Below, in pieces: positions 48,301-58,788 of a DNA stretch of 64,000 nt (position 1 is its first letter; the number at the start of each line of letters is the position of its first letter). Below the pieces are notes generated by a model. It worked only from the letters and a program-made list of their open reading frames with translations. It had not been told where the DNA came from and searched no databases. The DNA comes from Bolinopsis microptera (taxonomy: Eukaryota > Ctenophora > Tentaculata > Lobata > Bolinopsidae). Made by a program: the position numbers and the translations under genes. The stretch covers positions 9,742,901 to 9,806,900 of the forward strand of contig NC_087082.1 of the NCBI RefSeq assembly GCF_026151205.1. The letters run 5' to 3'.

Positions 48301-50721
48301 GGCACAAAAGTTGAAGTTGTCAAAAAAGTGAACTTAAATGTCAAAATTTCCAACGTCAAATTCGTATTAAAAAGGGGCGAAATATGAGCATAATTCTGCT
48401 GGCAGAGATAAGCAGTATGGATTTCAAAGTTAGGATTTCAAAGTTAGGATGAACGATGCGGTTGTTCATGGGAAAATCTTAAAATTTAGAAAAACAGAAT
48501 CACATCATAGCTTCTTTAACATGCTGTTGAGTAGCACTGTTTCTGGATTGGAACCTAAAACGCACGGTCACCAGCGAAATGACCTCATATGAACCGATTG
48601 GGCGACTCAAATCACGAGCGAACAAATTACAAACAGTAACGAAATCTTATGAAATGAGAATGTAACTTGATACCCATAACTATCAGGCGTGAAGTCATTA
48701 TGAAGTCGATTGAGTGATTAACAGGTGACACGTTATATACCTTACTGATTTCGGGAAATTCACTATTTAGTAACCAATTTATTAATATAAAGCTGTATAG
48801 TTGCAACATTAAAGATACCAAAATGGTTTGTCTGTGTAGTAATTTGTTTATTTGTACTTTTAGTAATCCTCAACAACTTCAGCCACTGCCTTCCAGTACA
48901 AATGGTGTGCGGATGCGAACACAAATATTTAATATTACAAACCATAATTTTCTGATTGAACTGCATTCTTTTTATCTATAATTAATATATAACTATAAGA
49001 TAAATTAGCAACGTAACAGTTGAAAAGTTATAATAAAATAAACACACTCATACTCGAATAAAGCTTTAAAATCGTACAATAAAAATGTATGGTTAGGAAC
49101 TGGTTGTAATAATAAGGAATATTGAAACTGTCCCTTTGATCACGAATCAATATGAACAAAAAGGTAGATTGATAACAGCGTGAATATGAGGTATATAAGA
49201 TGAGCTATAGGAATGAATAGATATGTTTCGCTCTATAAGGCAGCTGACCAAGGACGAGTATATCGAGCACAAAATAAAAGAATGAAACATTTTCCTGTAA
49301 GCTTGTAGTAAAAATATACTAGCTTGTTGAGGATTACATGCGATGAGCTATTCTTACTTTATATCACAAGATCCAGTCATGTCCTAACATTCCCTACTCA
49401 AAGTCAATATCCCATTCACTGTAATTGATAAGCTAAGAAGGTACACGAAACGTGTGTGAACAATATTGCGTTATCCAGCTATTGTCGTGCGAAGTACATA
49501 CAGCTTTACACGTCACGAGGTACACTGTTCCTACTCAAGTATTGTATCCTACAAATCTTCTCTCCAGATACTATTTATTCAGGCAATACTATCGAGAATA
49601 TACCTATTTTAATGATTATTTTAACGTCATTTTGATCGGTTTTGTTGATATTACGCTGTGTTTAGTACGAGCAACATTTTATTTGGCTGTATCTTCGGTT
49701 GTGTAGGATATTTTTTGACGCGATTTAATCTTACTAACAAAGAATACCATTAGGTTCCTCCCTGTGACCACGGGTTTTCTAGTCTATATTATAAATCAGA
49801 GAATTCTTTCTGTACGTACACTGTACGACCGCCCACGTGCAAATCAAACGAAAAATATGAACTTGCGTAGTAACCATGGTTGCGAGGGTTATTACACGCA
49901 CGTGCACGTGCAATGATTGTTTTAACGTCATTTTGATCGGTTTTGTTGATATTACGCTGTGTTTAGTACGAGCAACATTTTAATTGGCTGTATCTTCAGT
50001 CGTGTAGTATATTTTTTGACGCAATTTAAACTTACCTACAAAAAATACTATTGGCTTCCTCCCAGTGACTACGGGTTTTCTAGTAATAACTATAAGATAA
50101 ATTAGCAGAAAACGTAAAATATTAAAAGTTCTACGTAATTAAATAACCGTAATTAAATAAACACATTACCTTGAGCAGCGCGTTCCTGCAGTCATCCTTG
50201 ATGTCCACCTGTAATCTCTCACGTAGGTTACCCTTACTTACTGCCTGTCTCACTGTCTGTAAAACACGGACTGTCGTTATGTGAAACTGTATAGTGTGTA
50301 TCAGTAGTAGTATTATATAGTATTATATATAGTAGTAGTATTATATATAGTAGTAGTATATCTAATACAAGATTCTGTGGTGTTGTATGTGATAATATTG
50401 CAAGTATTAAGGATTATTTAGCTAAATATTATTATATATTATACAGTAAATTGCCAATTTACTGGGGCTTTCTAACCCAGTAATTCGTAGTTTGATCTAC
50501 ATTAAATAAAGTATACAATTATTATGGGGATATAAAAAACACCCAGCAAATCGGGGTTTTGTTGTATGATCCTACTGTTAGTCTACAAGTTCACTTAATC
50601 ACTAAATACCTTAATTATATTACAAAGTCAGCTGACAGTTTACCTGAGCGTATTTGTCGGGAAGTCTGAGGATCATCAGGTTTTCTTGGTTTTCATCGTC
50701 CTCATCCTTCTTTCTCGACAT
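36309..50721 (-). CDS. TAF7: Transcription initiation factor TFIID subunit 7
   Basis: Nine exons with GT-AG junctions in phase total 1,023 bases (340 residues; human 349). Exons: 50644-50721, 50170-50256, 43845-43961, 43452-43637, 43070-43193, 38301-38410, 37869-37958, 36674-36769, 36309-36443. The TAFII55 N-terminal domain is clear: ILRLPDKYAQ, IVDLPCIVECQKT, KTFYKSGDICQMLL, HGITPPFKNVRKKRFRKT, VEKEVRRLLRADISA. Then come an acidic stretch (ELMEMFQDLSSDDGDSS) and a C-terminal coiled coil (VARTTNSFLQQRLQDDLENL) ending in a stop. Known role: a TFIID subunit that contacts TAF1 and restrains its acetyltransferase activity. Intron 2 (5.9-6.2 kb) and intron 5 (4.7 kb) host three other genes. Exon 7 uses a donor copied about 24 times. 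Confidence 0.94.
36444..36475 (-). repeat. Short repeat upstream of the TAF7 exon 9 acceptor
   Basis: The pyrimidine-rich tract before exon 9 is three near-copies of CACATATTT followed by CAG. It is a small example of tandem growth at an acceptor. Confidence 0.7.
36921..37880 (-). repeat. 40-bp array copying the TAF7 exon 7 donor
   Basis: Twenty-four tandem 40-base units. On the minus strand each is GTTTGCTAGC, TTTCACTCCC, TAATTATTAG, TCCAGACGAG. The last ten bases plus the following GTTTGC are the 3' edge of exon 7 and its donor (37,869). Each unit thus looks like a 30-base mini-intron (GT...AG) plus a 10-base exon scrap. A TAG stop follows in frame after every copied donor. Confidence 0.95.
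38088..38106. repeat. Poly-G tract in TAF7 intron 6
   Basis: A run of about 19 G on the plus strand inside TAF7 intron 6. Confidence 0.9.
39668..41212 (+). CDS. TPR-like helical-repeat protein, intronless
   Basis: A 514-residue open frame on the strand opposite TAF7, inside TAF7 intron 5. I do not recognise a named orthologue. Several stretches fit the TPR pattern (small residue, aromatic, G, then A..L..A): KLSLLSLLSFIYTVKGNYKE, DLALAHIVFGLNCAALEML, YAQYQIGKEYVKAGFPGKGV and LFEASLLLATCFASGKI. A proline-rich break (about residues 298-303, PPPPT) separates two helical halves. No signal peptide or membrane segment is evident, so it is probably cytosolic or nuclear, acting as a protein-protein scaffold. 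A distant likeness to APC5-type TPR proteins crossed my mind but is not supported well enough to name. The length and sustained non-repetitive composition argue it is real. Confidence 0.75.
   Translation: MVKSDIFRVTAVRDKLIFSLPLFKGREKLSLLSLLSFIYTVKGNYKEAASVISRCKLLSSATLLVLTTESELFNRTSDTKNAKKTLKLLQRSLLDTYYESFQIEAIIDLALAHIVFGLNCAALEMLHKARLRLSSKRSGRTVCFLSFCYGLVYYYFNQNAERGLSKYYAQLCIDKLTPLLKISHYRNVCGVYLWKLQVRMASVTIPVPNNMVVSGYAQYQIGKEYVKAGFPGKGVHLLKRSLQVSKLADTYYWIGEGMVKLANRQKGCDPMWTDILERCPVYVKPPTNEQDSGLSPPPPTAVALYRRDRERRLALTSPTAVLKIIQRIDTDSRKCSNEVLYIEAQEYYKRAIISSPILEEKYNLSLAKLMIYLNKVMSAEALLSRVISRISSPFILFEASLLLATCFASGKIMIASEHISRCLDLLPKISVSSEKLHLLTQWCVYYAYYHCNRRNSLDSKYWVDHLQDLGYSQVEPLVEKLKGMQEDKVVRMVGSRWVSKNRNAKSHSIDVDQS
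41671..42603 (-). CDS. Secreted aerolysin-like pore-forming protein with beta-trefoil-like lectin domain
   Basis: The frame opens at 42,639, but the methionine at 42,603 directly precedes a typical signal peptide (MKSQLSLIFLVTLTINLAVC), so I start there: 310 residues. After the signal, three homologous segments each end in a DQ.W/F.L/F.P motif (DQLWTLEP, DQLFRFVP, DQMWKLVP), the layout of a three-fold beta-trefoil or lectin-like domain. The remainder resembles the aerolysin/ETX-MTX2 pore module, with a long Ser/Thr-rich alternating stretch (SSSHTITNKSTYKMSVEAS onward, including GGFKLFG) where these proteins form the membrane hairpin. Such proteins serve defence, digestion or venom in invertebrates; the role here is unknown. 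It is intronless and nested in TAF7 intron 5 on the same strand. Assignment is by fold pattern rather than strong identity. Confidence 0.75.
   Translation of the reverse strand: MKSQLSLIFLVTLTINLAVCQSLVLDNNQFLIYNKVYHKARLTQWGSGGSNVGTYEHALYPDQLWTLEPHPSQKGCYYIINEVYSQYRIANWVHRFVVYSGPHFSDQLFRFVPSGNNDGFFYIYSCLYKNDRIAKYGVGNQQISMYSGPRYNDQMWKLVPRFKVNFYTDEVFHFDNRQGSSPITREITVTTGIKRSSSHTITNKSTYKMSVEASMKGGFKLFGMSATAKADYSSELETTFSENNELSWSKTEKIVFIIRPGKNFKVMQHKVNFDGQFSHDSCSLLTSIKIFESDTAHFEDKDNFIISYVQ
42640..43069. other. Upstream flank of the aerolysin-like gene within TAF7 intron 5
   Basis: No feature besides the presumed promoter of the nested gene. Confidence 0.4.
44292..44432. repeat. 15-bp GC-rich minisatellite in TAF7 intron 2
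   Basis: About nine copies of GGCGGTGGACGCGAG and variants (GGACACTAG, GGACACAAG). It is much richer in GC than its surroundings. The open frames on both strands are due to the unit being divisible by three. Confidence 0.92.
44433..46168. other. TAF7 intron 2, non-coding part
   Basis: Two related segments near 44,560-44,700 and 44,765-44,900 (GTTGGAATT.GTTCTAA, then TTAGATCC.TTT, then TGGAATTTCA) indicate a duplicated, degraded element. Short reading frames near 44,911 and 45,645 lack recognisable motifs. Confidence 0.4.
46169..48136 (-). CDS. Multipass membrane protein of unknown function, intronless
   Basis: A 655-residue open frame nested in TAF7 intron 2 on the same strand. I do not recognise the family with confidence. 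An N-terminal hydrophobic helix (about residues 31-55) is followed by a soluble part containing an eight-residue tandem repeat (TAGANQGF, four copies, encoded by a 24-bp repeat at 47,638-47,735). Several membrane segments follow in the C-terminal half, for example FVTYGILTFGILGAI, DAVTTLLYILPIVRLV, FVHFFFSFTMIFRVM and ILILMAIVVMLILIICSYVF. The stretch KIVVEDGPELLLEYFYV sits between membrane segments in a way reminiscent of XK-related proteins, but this is only a weak hint. The cytoplasmic C-terminus is charged (KEAERKENSESRETG). Confidence 0.75.
   Translation of the reverse strand: MSTNSVHSVNISGIVYENVTTLWQPHLNSLEAALAFVIPGLYLVLTSALLYKLGANRLGWRQIVKIYQDKKNCIYFEEYFGEELFALITEQVDPQIKLKINMYRHECRARENQIRLAANSRPAAIPSFSHTSPFTAGANQGFTAGANQGFTAGANQGFTAGANQGFAAPFPRGTSSRMTFQRPRFINPGMNMAGMTNMRQTVPFPTGNPNISRAQLLPSIRPLLLPSPHNTMTLPPEIYELFDKPVLFKYHVFRRTDGIYISASGVQLPIKFCDQLAGTKMAGIQSVWVSGKQLITAQKCSPFSCATPKLVRLVWSMLKLIALPIGKIAVDHADVMVDVYYFVRLDSGDLIPRAITRNVFVTYGILTFGILGAIKSTVFAYLVLKVVKNSYDETANVRSHLLKVMAACFKIVVEDGPELLLEYFYVDKYVTSNPPWWIIFKDAVTTLLYILPIVRLVKSGSGSYQLLTTSSTIYLDIFGTHLDLFKWSRVFVCCAFVHFFFSFTMIFRVMGMIYQYSSANIAQHCLNATDMGELVHTPFSYKCLNGFDYVILILMAIVVMLILIICSYVFFVKMGDLLKYFRSEHKNVVRYSVYGENSYVKEAERKENSESRETGTLIRFNCETRKYFKETVSKDKDCKISVCQWRVKNHFSEPT
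48137..49010. other. Upstream flank of the nested membrane-protein gene
   Basis: Presumed promoter region for the 655-residue gene. Otherwise AT-rich intron sequence with nothing recognised. Confidence 0.4.
48989..50107. repeat. 1.1-kb insertion flanked by a 22-bp direct repeat, with internal 175-bp repeat
   Basis: The 22-base word beginning ATAACTATAAGATAAATT occurs at 48,989-49,010 and 50,086-50,107. Inside, a block of about 175 bp (TTTTAACGTCATTTTGATCG ... GGGTTTTCTAGT) occurs at about 49,610-49,785 and again at about 49,911-50,085 with around 10 percent differences. The layout suggests either an inserted element or nested tandem duplication in TAF7 intron 2. No coding sequence is present. 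Confidence 0.65.
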
Positions 50722-51052
50722 CCTTTCTGTGAATACTTTGTCGCATGTAAAGGTGAGCAGACAAATCTCGCTTTAAAATACGATCATAGTTGATAGACAA
50801 TAGTAATAATAGTAGGCATAACGTAAAATATTTATTTATTTTCGTGTTCAATGGGAGGAAGAAGTAACCGAGCTGGAGTGAAGACTAAAAGATTGAAAAC
50901 TCATACACAATAAATAAATTAAAACCATAAAAATACCCAAATTAGGCAATTTCACAAAAAAGAAAAACCTGCTGTGAATAAATAAAATGTTTAATCTATT
51001 CAGTAATCTAACTCATCAAATGCTCTCTAGAACTCAATCTTAAAATTATTGA

Positions 51053-54000
51053 TTATGATTCATGAGCTACTTCCAGTGCCATAGAAACAGTATTAATGAG
51101 CATAGAATTATCATCTGAACAAGCTGCAAACATCATCTCCTCCTCCTCCCCCTTACCCTGACCCGGTCTCCACTGCACTGTGTTAATGGTAAGGGTAGCA
51201 CACTGGTGTCTGGGCAGACTGCTCAGCAACTCTATCACGTCACCTCTCCTCTCCACTATACAAATATCCCCCGTTTCAAATCCTAATAGTATCAGACCAC
51301 GTGGTGATATATCCACCGCGGTTACTGAACTTTGGAACGTTCTCGAACACGCTTCCCTCCAGGATGCCTTACCCTCACTCTTATCTTCGTCCCATACTTT
51401 CAGTTTCTTATCTCTGGAGACGGTAGCGAAGGAGGAGGAGTCTCCGAACCAAGCACAACCCCAGATTATCCTGGAGTGAGCTTTAGAGGGGGAGGTGGCG
51501 AGGAGGGAGTGAGAGGGGATATCCCAAACTGCCCACTCACGGTCACGTGACACTGTCACCAGGTAACGGCTGTCTGGGGAGAACTTCATCCTGGACGGGT
51601 CATGTGGGTCAGTGTACCTACACTACCAAATTACCGGTACATTACCGAATTTATTTTGATATATCCACACTAGGAAACCCTACTTTGCAAGCTCAAAACT
51701 TCGGCTGATTATGTTGCGATTATTAGCAACAACAGAGATTTTAGAGCAATAAAAAATGTATCTTCAATCTGAGAAAGCGTCTGATAGATTACCTAGTAAC
51801 AGTAAGATTGTGATGTTGTAACTCTGCCAGCTTGGTCCAGGTGCCCGCTTCCCACAGGATCACAGCAGCGAACTGAAGCTGGGTAGCTCTGCAGGAGGAG
51901 GCCAGGACTCGTCCGTCCGGGGAGGCGGCGCATTGGTACACTTCGTAACCGTGTCCGTACAGCTTGTGTAACTCCGGCCACAGCGTGTTCTGGGGTTAGG
52001 GGGTTAGGGGACACTTGTAATAATGTTCATAGGTTTTAGTTTGTAAAGGAAATATTTGAGGTTAGGGGGTTGAGGAGACACTTGTAATACTGTTCATAAG
52101 TTTTAGTTTGAAAAGGAAATATTTGAGGTTAGGGGCTTGAGGAGACACTTGTAATACTGTTCATAAGTTTTAGTTTGAAAAGGAAATATTTGAGGTTAGG
52201 GGCTTGAGGGGACACTTGTAATACTGTTCATAAGTTTTAGTTTGAAAAGGAAATATTTGAGGTTAGGGGCTTGAGGAGACACTTGTAATACTGTTCATAA
52301 GTTTTAGTTTGAAAAGGAAATATTTGAGGTTAGGGGGTTAGGGGACACTTGTAATAATGTTCATAGGTTTTAGTTTGTAAAGGAAATATTTGAGGTTAGG
52401 GGGTTGAGGAGACACTTGTAATACTGTTCATAAGTTTTAGTTTGAAAAGGAAATATTTGAGGTTAGAGGCTTGAGGAGACACTTGTAATACTGTTCATAA
52501 GTTTTAGTTTGAAAAGGAAATATTTGAGGTTAGGGGCTTGAGGGGACACTTGTAATACTGTTCATAAGTTTTAGTTTTAAAAGGAAATATTTGAGGTTAG
52601 AGGCTTGAGGAGACACTTGTAATACTGTTCATAAGTTTTAGTTTGAAAAGGAAATATTTGAGGTTAGGGGCTTGAGGAGACACTTGTAATACTGTTCATA
52701 AGTTTTAGTTTGAAAAGGAAATATTTGAGGTTAGGGGTTTGAGGAGACACTTGTAATACTGTTCATAAGTTTTAGTTTGAAAAGGAAATATTCGAGGTTA
52801 GGATTATCATTGAGACAACTGAAACTCATCCTGTCCTCCTTTAGCTTGAACAAGGAATTCTTGATGGGTTGAGGAGAGAAACTGGTGTCTAGGTTGAGTT
52901 GAAAATGACACTATCTGGTTAGCTTGAGACACATTTACCGACATAGTTTCGTAAAGAATCATTTGAGTTAGCTGAGGACCACTTGTGACTGTTCATACAG
53001 CGTAGTATGAAAGAAATTTGGTTAAGGGCTTGAGGAACATGTTACTTTCATCAGGTTAGTTTAACGAAATTTATTTCGCCATAGTTTAGTATACTTTAAT
53101 ACTTTCATAAGTTATTCGAAGGAGGAGAGTTCCGAATGAAGGCTAGATACCTGTAATACTTTAAGGTTTAGGTTGGAAGGAAATTGAGAGGGGTCCCTAA
53201 GGCCACACTGGTATACACTGTTCCATAACGTGTTTGGAAAAGGAAACTTTCGGGAGGGTATGGGTCAGTAGACCAATTGATGGTACATTACATATATGTT
53301 TAAGTTCTCAGTTTGAAACCGTAAATTTAAGTAGCCTTGAGATGATCATGTTAGCTATTATTGCAAAAGATTTTAGGAAAAAAAATCGTATCTTCAGATT
53401 GAGAAGCGTCTGATAATTCTGTAAAGTTTGTATGATAGAAACTTGCAGTTGTGGTGCCGCGACCACTGTAAACGAGCAACAAGTGTAGCTTGAAGGAGGA
53501 ATTTGGCGTCTCGGGGAGCGGGCATTGTAAACTCGTAACGGTTATTAGTGAAACGGCACAGGTGTTTGGGTTAGGGGTTAGGGGACCTTTAAATGTTCAA
53601 GGTTTTAAGTTGTAAGAAATATTAGAGGTTTAGTTTGAGAACGGAATATTTAGTTAGGTGTTGGTAAACTTAGTTTCTGTTCAAATCTTAACTTTACGAA
53701 GGATCAAATTAGATTAGGGGTCTTGAACACTTAATATGTCATGGGTTTTAGGAGGAACTAAATTTTAGGTTTGGGTTGTAAGGAACATTGATTGGTCTGA
53801 GTGCCCTAAATAATTTTCAATCTGATAACAGTGAAATCAATTTTAACCTAATTCAAGAAAATTGAATCTTGTGCAAAGCGACATAATAACGAACAGACCT
53901 GCAACAAGACCTCCTCCAGAGGAGGTTCCACCAGAGTAGCAGGAGCGAAGGCTACCTGGTAGGGTATGTCGTAATCCTTGACATTAGCTGTACCAGTGTG

Positions 54001-57000
54001 CTCCACTGCACTCTTCATGTCCTCCGGGGTTATCGCTTTGTTTGACAGCCCTGAAGAGGGTAAAGTTGTTTAATAGTAGCCATTGATCTCTTTAATATTT
54101 GTTCTAAGTATAAAGGCAATAATGTAATAGAAATATTATAGCTTGGTATGGGGTAAAACTTAGTAGATTTTGCGAAGACGGATTCTAGCAGGCCAGTGTC
54201 CTTATTCTTGCCATCAGTACCCCTCACCATCCCTGACGACATGGTGACTAACTTTACACGGCTCACCCTCTCCCTCGACTTCCTCTTCCATCCCCTCATT
54301 AATCTACATTTAAAACGAAAGAAAAGCAAGATAATTAACTCCCTCTCCCTAACTCAGATATTATTAACTCAGATATCGTTCTAATCTTCGACCAGACTCA
54401 AAGAAACTATAAATTTAAGCCTTAATCTCAAAATAAGCGAACAATATTTTAAACAAATCCATAAAAACTGTAAGCATGCTTACCTAAAGCAGGAATGTGA
54501 GCCCCGATCACGCCCGGAACCGTGGGAACTATGTTACTACCCGTAATTGCGTTAACATTGGAGAAAAATGTAGAGGTAGCCTGAGGGTATAAACTATAAA
54601 ACTTGTCAATAAATCTCAGATCCCATTCAACAAGTTAAAAACAAATGCTTCTTAAAATAGAGAGGGCTTCGAAGTAAACCCACAATAAACTAATTTTGAT
54701 TTTGATCGTAAATTTTGATAATTTTCGAGATATACTATGCACCTCCCATGACAGATCTTATTTGTAAGCTGAATCAGAAAACTACCTGAAATACCCTGAG
54801 AACTTTCTCCTCGCTGCCACTAAAATAAGTGCTATCCGAAATGAAGCTAGCACAGCTGAGATCGTGTCCGTGAACCTGAGACCTGGCTACTTCATACCAG
54901 CCCTGTCCCTCCCACTCGCCACACACTCGTACACTCTGGTCAGTACTGGCACTGATAAGGTAGTTACCGCTGGGTGCCCAACTCAGGTCCTTGACAGGAC
55001 CGAAGTGTCCTCCAGGCATGGGGACCCCGACCCAGCCTCCCTCTGTGGTCCTCCAGGCTTGCAATGCTCCCTGAGAATAATGTTGCTTTGTAATGGACCT
55101 CCTGAGTTCTGATGTAAAAAGCAATGTAAATAAGAGATATTTCCTGCTTGTCTACAGCCGGCTAGAGCAGGGGTTACTTCGATAATACAAATCACTGTTT
55201 AGATTTAGCTTACGCTAGAAACACCCCCGCCGCAATCTGGTTGTTTATTTTGGAGAAGCTCAATCCGAGATTCAATCCTAACACACCATAATACTGGAAA
55301 TTGCTTTTTTAAAAAGGCTCCTAGGTCAACAACTTAAAACTGATATGATCAAGGGGTAGCGGGTTCAAGACCTATGTTTTATGTCTAAAATATAAGTGCA
55401 TCTTGAAGAATTGAACTTTGTATCACAAAATTGGCAAATTGTTACTAATATATAAAACTATATCCTAGGCCTCATGAGGGAATATACTACCTAAATACGT
55501 TCTTTTCACAGCCAGCTAGAGAAGGGGTTACTTCGTAAACACAAATACTGGGAATTCGTTCATTACACAACCGCCTCTACCGCCATCTGGTTTTAGTTAT
55601 TTTGCAAGAGTTTGCATATTGTTCGCATCAAGACCTTGGTGATCTTGAAAAAGTTCCAAAAACATGCTAAAGACCTAATGATTAATGATTTGACGCCGAA
55701 GTGATCGAAAGATAGCGGGTTCGATACCCACATGTGTTGCAATTTCTGTTTTCTTGATTTACTTTTTTAATAATTTCTTATCAGACAAACTCTAATAATA
55801 TACAACATATAAAATTGGTAAAGGCGCCAATCAACACTAAAATGAGTACCTGAAAGCCATGGGAGACAATGAGTGAGCAGTCTGCTGTGGGGAAAGCTCC
55901 GTATAGCCCTAAGTTGTTACCTCCAACCTCCCCCACATGCACACTCTCCGTCCACATTCCTTCGGTATCCTGGCAAATTAATAAACTCAGCGATTAACTC
56001 ATGGTTCAGCTTAGTGTTACAGGAGTGAAATAAAGGTCGGATAGATCAGTCTACGCGCTTATTCAGTGCGTTTCACACAAACCACGTGCAAATAAAAATA
56101 TCTGTACCTGTTGCCATACAATGAGAGTTTTGTCCATACTTGAAGATAACAACATTCCATTAGACATCCACCTCACAGACGTTACAAAGTTCTCGTGAGA
56201 AAGTAGAATATTATCCAATGTCAACCTGGGGAATGGGAAGTGGGGTTTGAAAGTTATGCCTGGCAAATTGTAAATTATTTCTAGATTGTTTTAACATTCT
56301 CAAAGTTTACTGATATTTATGACAGATAACAGTTGAATATCGTGGCTTATCAAATATCAATTATCATATCTTATCACAAGTTATCGGCATTTCATTCGAT
56401 GATTGATAAAATTGAATGGAATTGAATCGAAATGCGCGCGGCGCGAAAATCACGTTTTCGATGCCGAAACTCTAACTGGCTATCGACGGCGCATTCCATC
56501 AACAATAAAATAAAGACCCTTTCAGAACTTTCAAACTGTCGCTACGACGTGGAAACTTAAAAAACAAACTCACCTATACTTTCTATTTTGGATCTGAAAC
56601 AACTTCTCGTTGAGTTTGAATCCCTTAGCATCTAAGTCCTCCTGCACTAGCTCTATTTTCCACAGTCTGATATAGTGATCCTGACTGCCACTAGCTAGTA
56701 TACAACCCGTCTCTGTACTTCTGAAATCTAGCCCTCTCACCCAGTCTTCGTGACCTGATAGATATTATGTATCTTAGAAACTTAAGCTAGTTCGAAAATT
56801 TAAATAATTTAAAAAAATAGTTTTGTTGCCGTTTTTACACGAGATCAGATTCAAAGCTGATGAATGATTAAATAAGGATGAAAATATCTTGAAAAAAAAG
56901 TACAATACCCGTTAATTTAGTGAGAAGTATTGTTTCAGAGTCCGATATATGGTACAGTGATACAGAGGAATCATCTGTTCCCATAGCCAATATCACGGCG

Positions 57001-58313
57001 CCATTTACACGTGTAACTGATACAGAATGTGCAAACCCTTGCCTGGTAAACATTTGTATTGAGTGCAGAAAATAGCACTGGAAATTTCACTAACAAAACC
57101 AAAATATCGACTGTTAAATGAAAACATGCAGATTCAACATTGACGTTAAACTTTGATAATAATGTATGATACTGTATCCTTACCTTGGTAATGTGATGGA
57201 GGAGTGTTCGTTTATTTGGTTGGTTTTGCTGCAATGAACTTTAACAATAGAATCACCACCACTACTCACTATGTAAATCACATCTGGGGAGAAACTAATG
57301 TGGAATATTCAATATGATAGGATAGAAAACATCAAAATTAAACTTTAACTCGATTTGTTGGATGATTTTAAATAATCAAGATCTTAACTTGGTCACAAGC
57401 TATCAAAGTGAATATAACTCAAGATTTTGACCTTTCAATCAATAAATACTTTTTTTTTAACCTGTGAGCATATCATGAAGTGCTCGATAATAGCATAGCA
57501 GACCCTGGTCATTACTCTAGTAGCAGGGAGTAGTTGTACTAGAGTACATAGCACTTACCATAAATAAATAAATAAGTAAATTAAAGCACATACCATGACA
57601 CAAGATAGCAGAAAGGTACACGATAGAGTCGCCGTGTTTGCATATCTCGATAGTATCCACATTCTTCACATTCCACAAGTACACCCGACCATCTTCACAC
57701 CCGACCACTGCTATTTCTGCTGAGTCCTGAAGAGAAAACTGAAATCAGATTCTGTTCGAAATCTGTTTACCTCTATTATTGGATAACATTTATGATACCT
57801 AGTTTTTCTGGTAAAGAATCCACTCTGCGTGTATAAAAACATAATCATTGATAATGGGTACTACTGGAAATAAATAGATAAGCGCATACCAGTTTAACCC
57901 ATGCCACAGATTTAACAGTACTAGTAGTAGGAAGATACTGTGAAGTGGAGTAACGGTGTCCACTTCTAGTCAACACTACCACACACCTCCCACCCCCGTA
58001 CACTATAGAGTCAGTACCATTGTGTATATCTGCTGTGCCCGTACCTGAACACGTGGGTCAGTTAACACGTCAGTTGACACTTGATCATACACGTGCGTCG
58101 TGTATGTTAGTAGGGATTTGTCAGGGTAAGTGGGGAAAACATGGGATCTGTTAGCTCAACCCATTTTGATTGAAGCTCGAGCTGCTGTAAACACTAAACT
58201 TTGTAATTTCTGAACTTCAACAGTAAATGATTGTAGTGATAGTAGTACAAACCTCGGTTACAAGAGATGGATCTGTAATTACATCTAGTCTCAACTATCT
58301 CCCCACCAAGCAT
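51053..58313 (-). CDS. ELP2: Elongator complex protein 2 (double WD40 propeller)
   Basis: Thirteen exons with GT-AG junctions in phase total 2,271 bases (756 residues; human about 826). Exons: 58253-58313, 57890-58044, 57594-57726, 57184-57283, 56909-57042, 56574-56754, 56108-56225, 55850-55969, 54786-55070, 54484-54580, 53899-54050, 51793-51989, 51053-51590. Landmarks matching ELP2: GHEDWVRGLDFRS, SHENFVTSVRWMSNGMLLSS, GEVGGNNLGLYGAF, GHFGPVKDLSWAPSGNYLIS, VHGHDLSCASF, GSEEKVLRVFQ, YQVAFAPATLVEPPLEEVLL, NTLWPELHKLYGHGYEV, MKFSPDSRYLVTVSRDREWA, HSRIIWGCAWFGDSS. ELP2 is the scaffold of the Elp123 subcomplex, which modifies wobble uridines of tRNA. Intron 11 contains a 67-bp tandem array and a corrupted copy of exon 12. 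The start ATG at 58,313 fits in phase. Confidence 0.95.
51990..52803 (-). repeat. 67-bp array abutting the ELP2 exon 12 acceptor
   Basis: About 12 tandem units of 67 bp. On the minus strand each ends in a C-rich CCCCTAACC tract; the copy touching exon 12 continues CCCTAACCCCAG, then AACACG of the exon. The array therefore repeats the likely branch-point and pyrimidine tract of this acceptor. Confidence 0.9.
52804..53870 (-). other. Degenerate copy of the neighbouring ELP2 exon 12 region (possible assembly artefact)
   Basis: The stretch reads like the 67-bp array and the exon 12/intron 12 sequence at 51,600-52,800, but with dense single-base indels and substitutions. Example: 53,240-53,280 parallels 51,600-51,650, 53,340-53,420 parallels 51,705-51,795, and 53,420-53,600 parallels 51,795-52,010. 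It is not translatable. This is the error pattern of an uncorrected noisy long read; a decayed duplication is the alternative. Confidence 0.7.
55145..55380. repeat. Dispersed repeat in ELP2 intron 8, copy 1
   Basis: Shares the order CAGCCGGCTAGAG.AGGGGTT, ACTTCG, CCGC.ATCTGGTT and a late TAGCGGGTTC box with copy 2. The GGGTTCAAGACC word resembles an RNA polymerase III B box, so a tRNA-derived SINE is possible. Confidence 0.5.
55505..55745. repeat. Dispersed repeat in ELP2 intron 8, copy 2
   Basis: A diverged copy of 55,145-55,380. It contains GATAGCGGGTTCGATACCCA, close to a tRNA T-arm / B-box consensus. Confidence 0.5.
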
Positions 58314-58788
58314 CACCTCAGCAACTATATTTATTTTCAGTTATTGAACATAATATAATCTAATAAGCAACTACAAAGTTAATGTAAAATAATGGGTTTT
58401 ATGATATATTATTACGCTCACAACAAAATAAACTTAACGGGTTGTTCCACAGTTTAAAGCTGCGGAGGTAAAATTACATATTTCTCTTCAAAACCTAACA
58501 ATGGTCCGTTCACTTGATTTAAGATTGTATTTATAAAAGCATTCAAACACAATGTGTAGGAAATAAATTACCTAGAAATCATGTAGCAAATAAATTATCT
58601 ATAAATTGGTAAGTACGTCGACTGTACAATGTACATTCTACAGACGATTAATAAGTTAAGTCCTAATCCAAAAAGACTCTCAATCCTTTGACCAAAACAT
58701 AAAAAAACTAAAATTGGAAAAAAAATTCTTGCTCAAATCATATCTTTAAGGGTCATCAAATGATTAACAGTATCATAACATTTAAACT

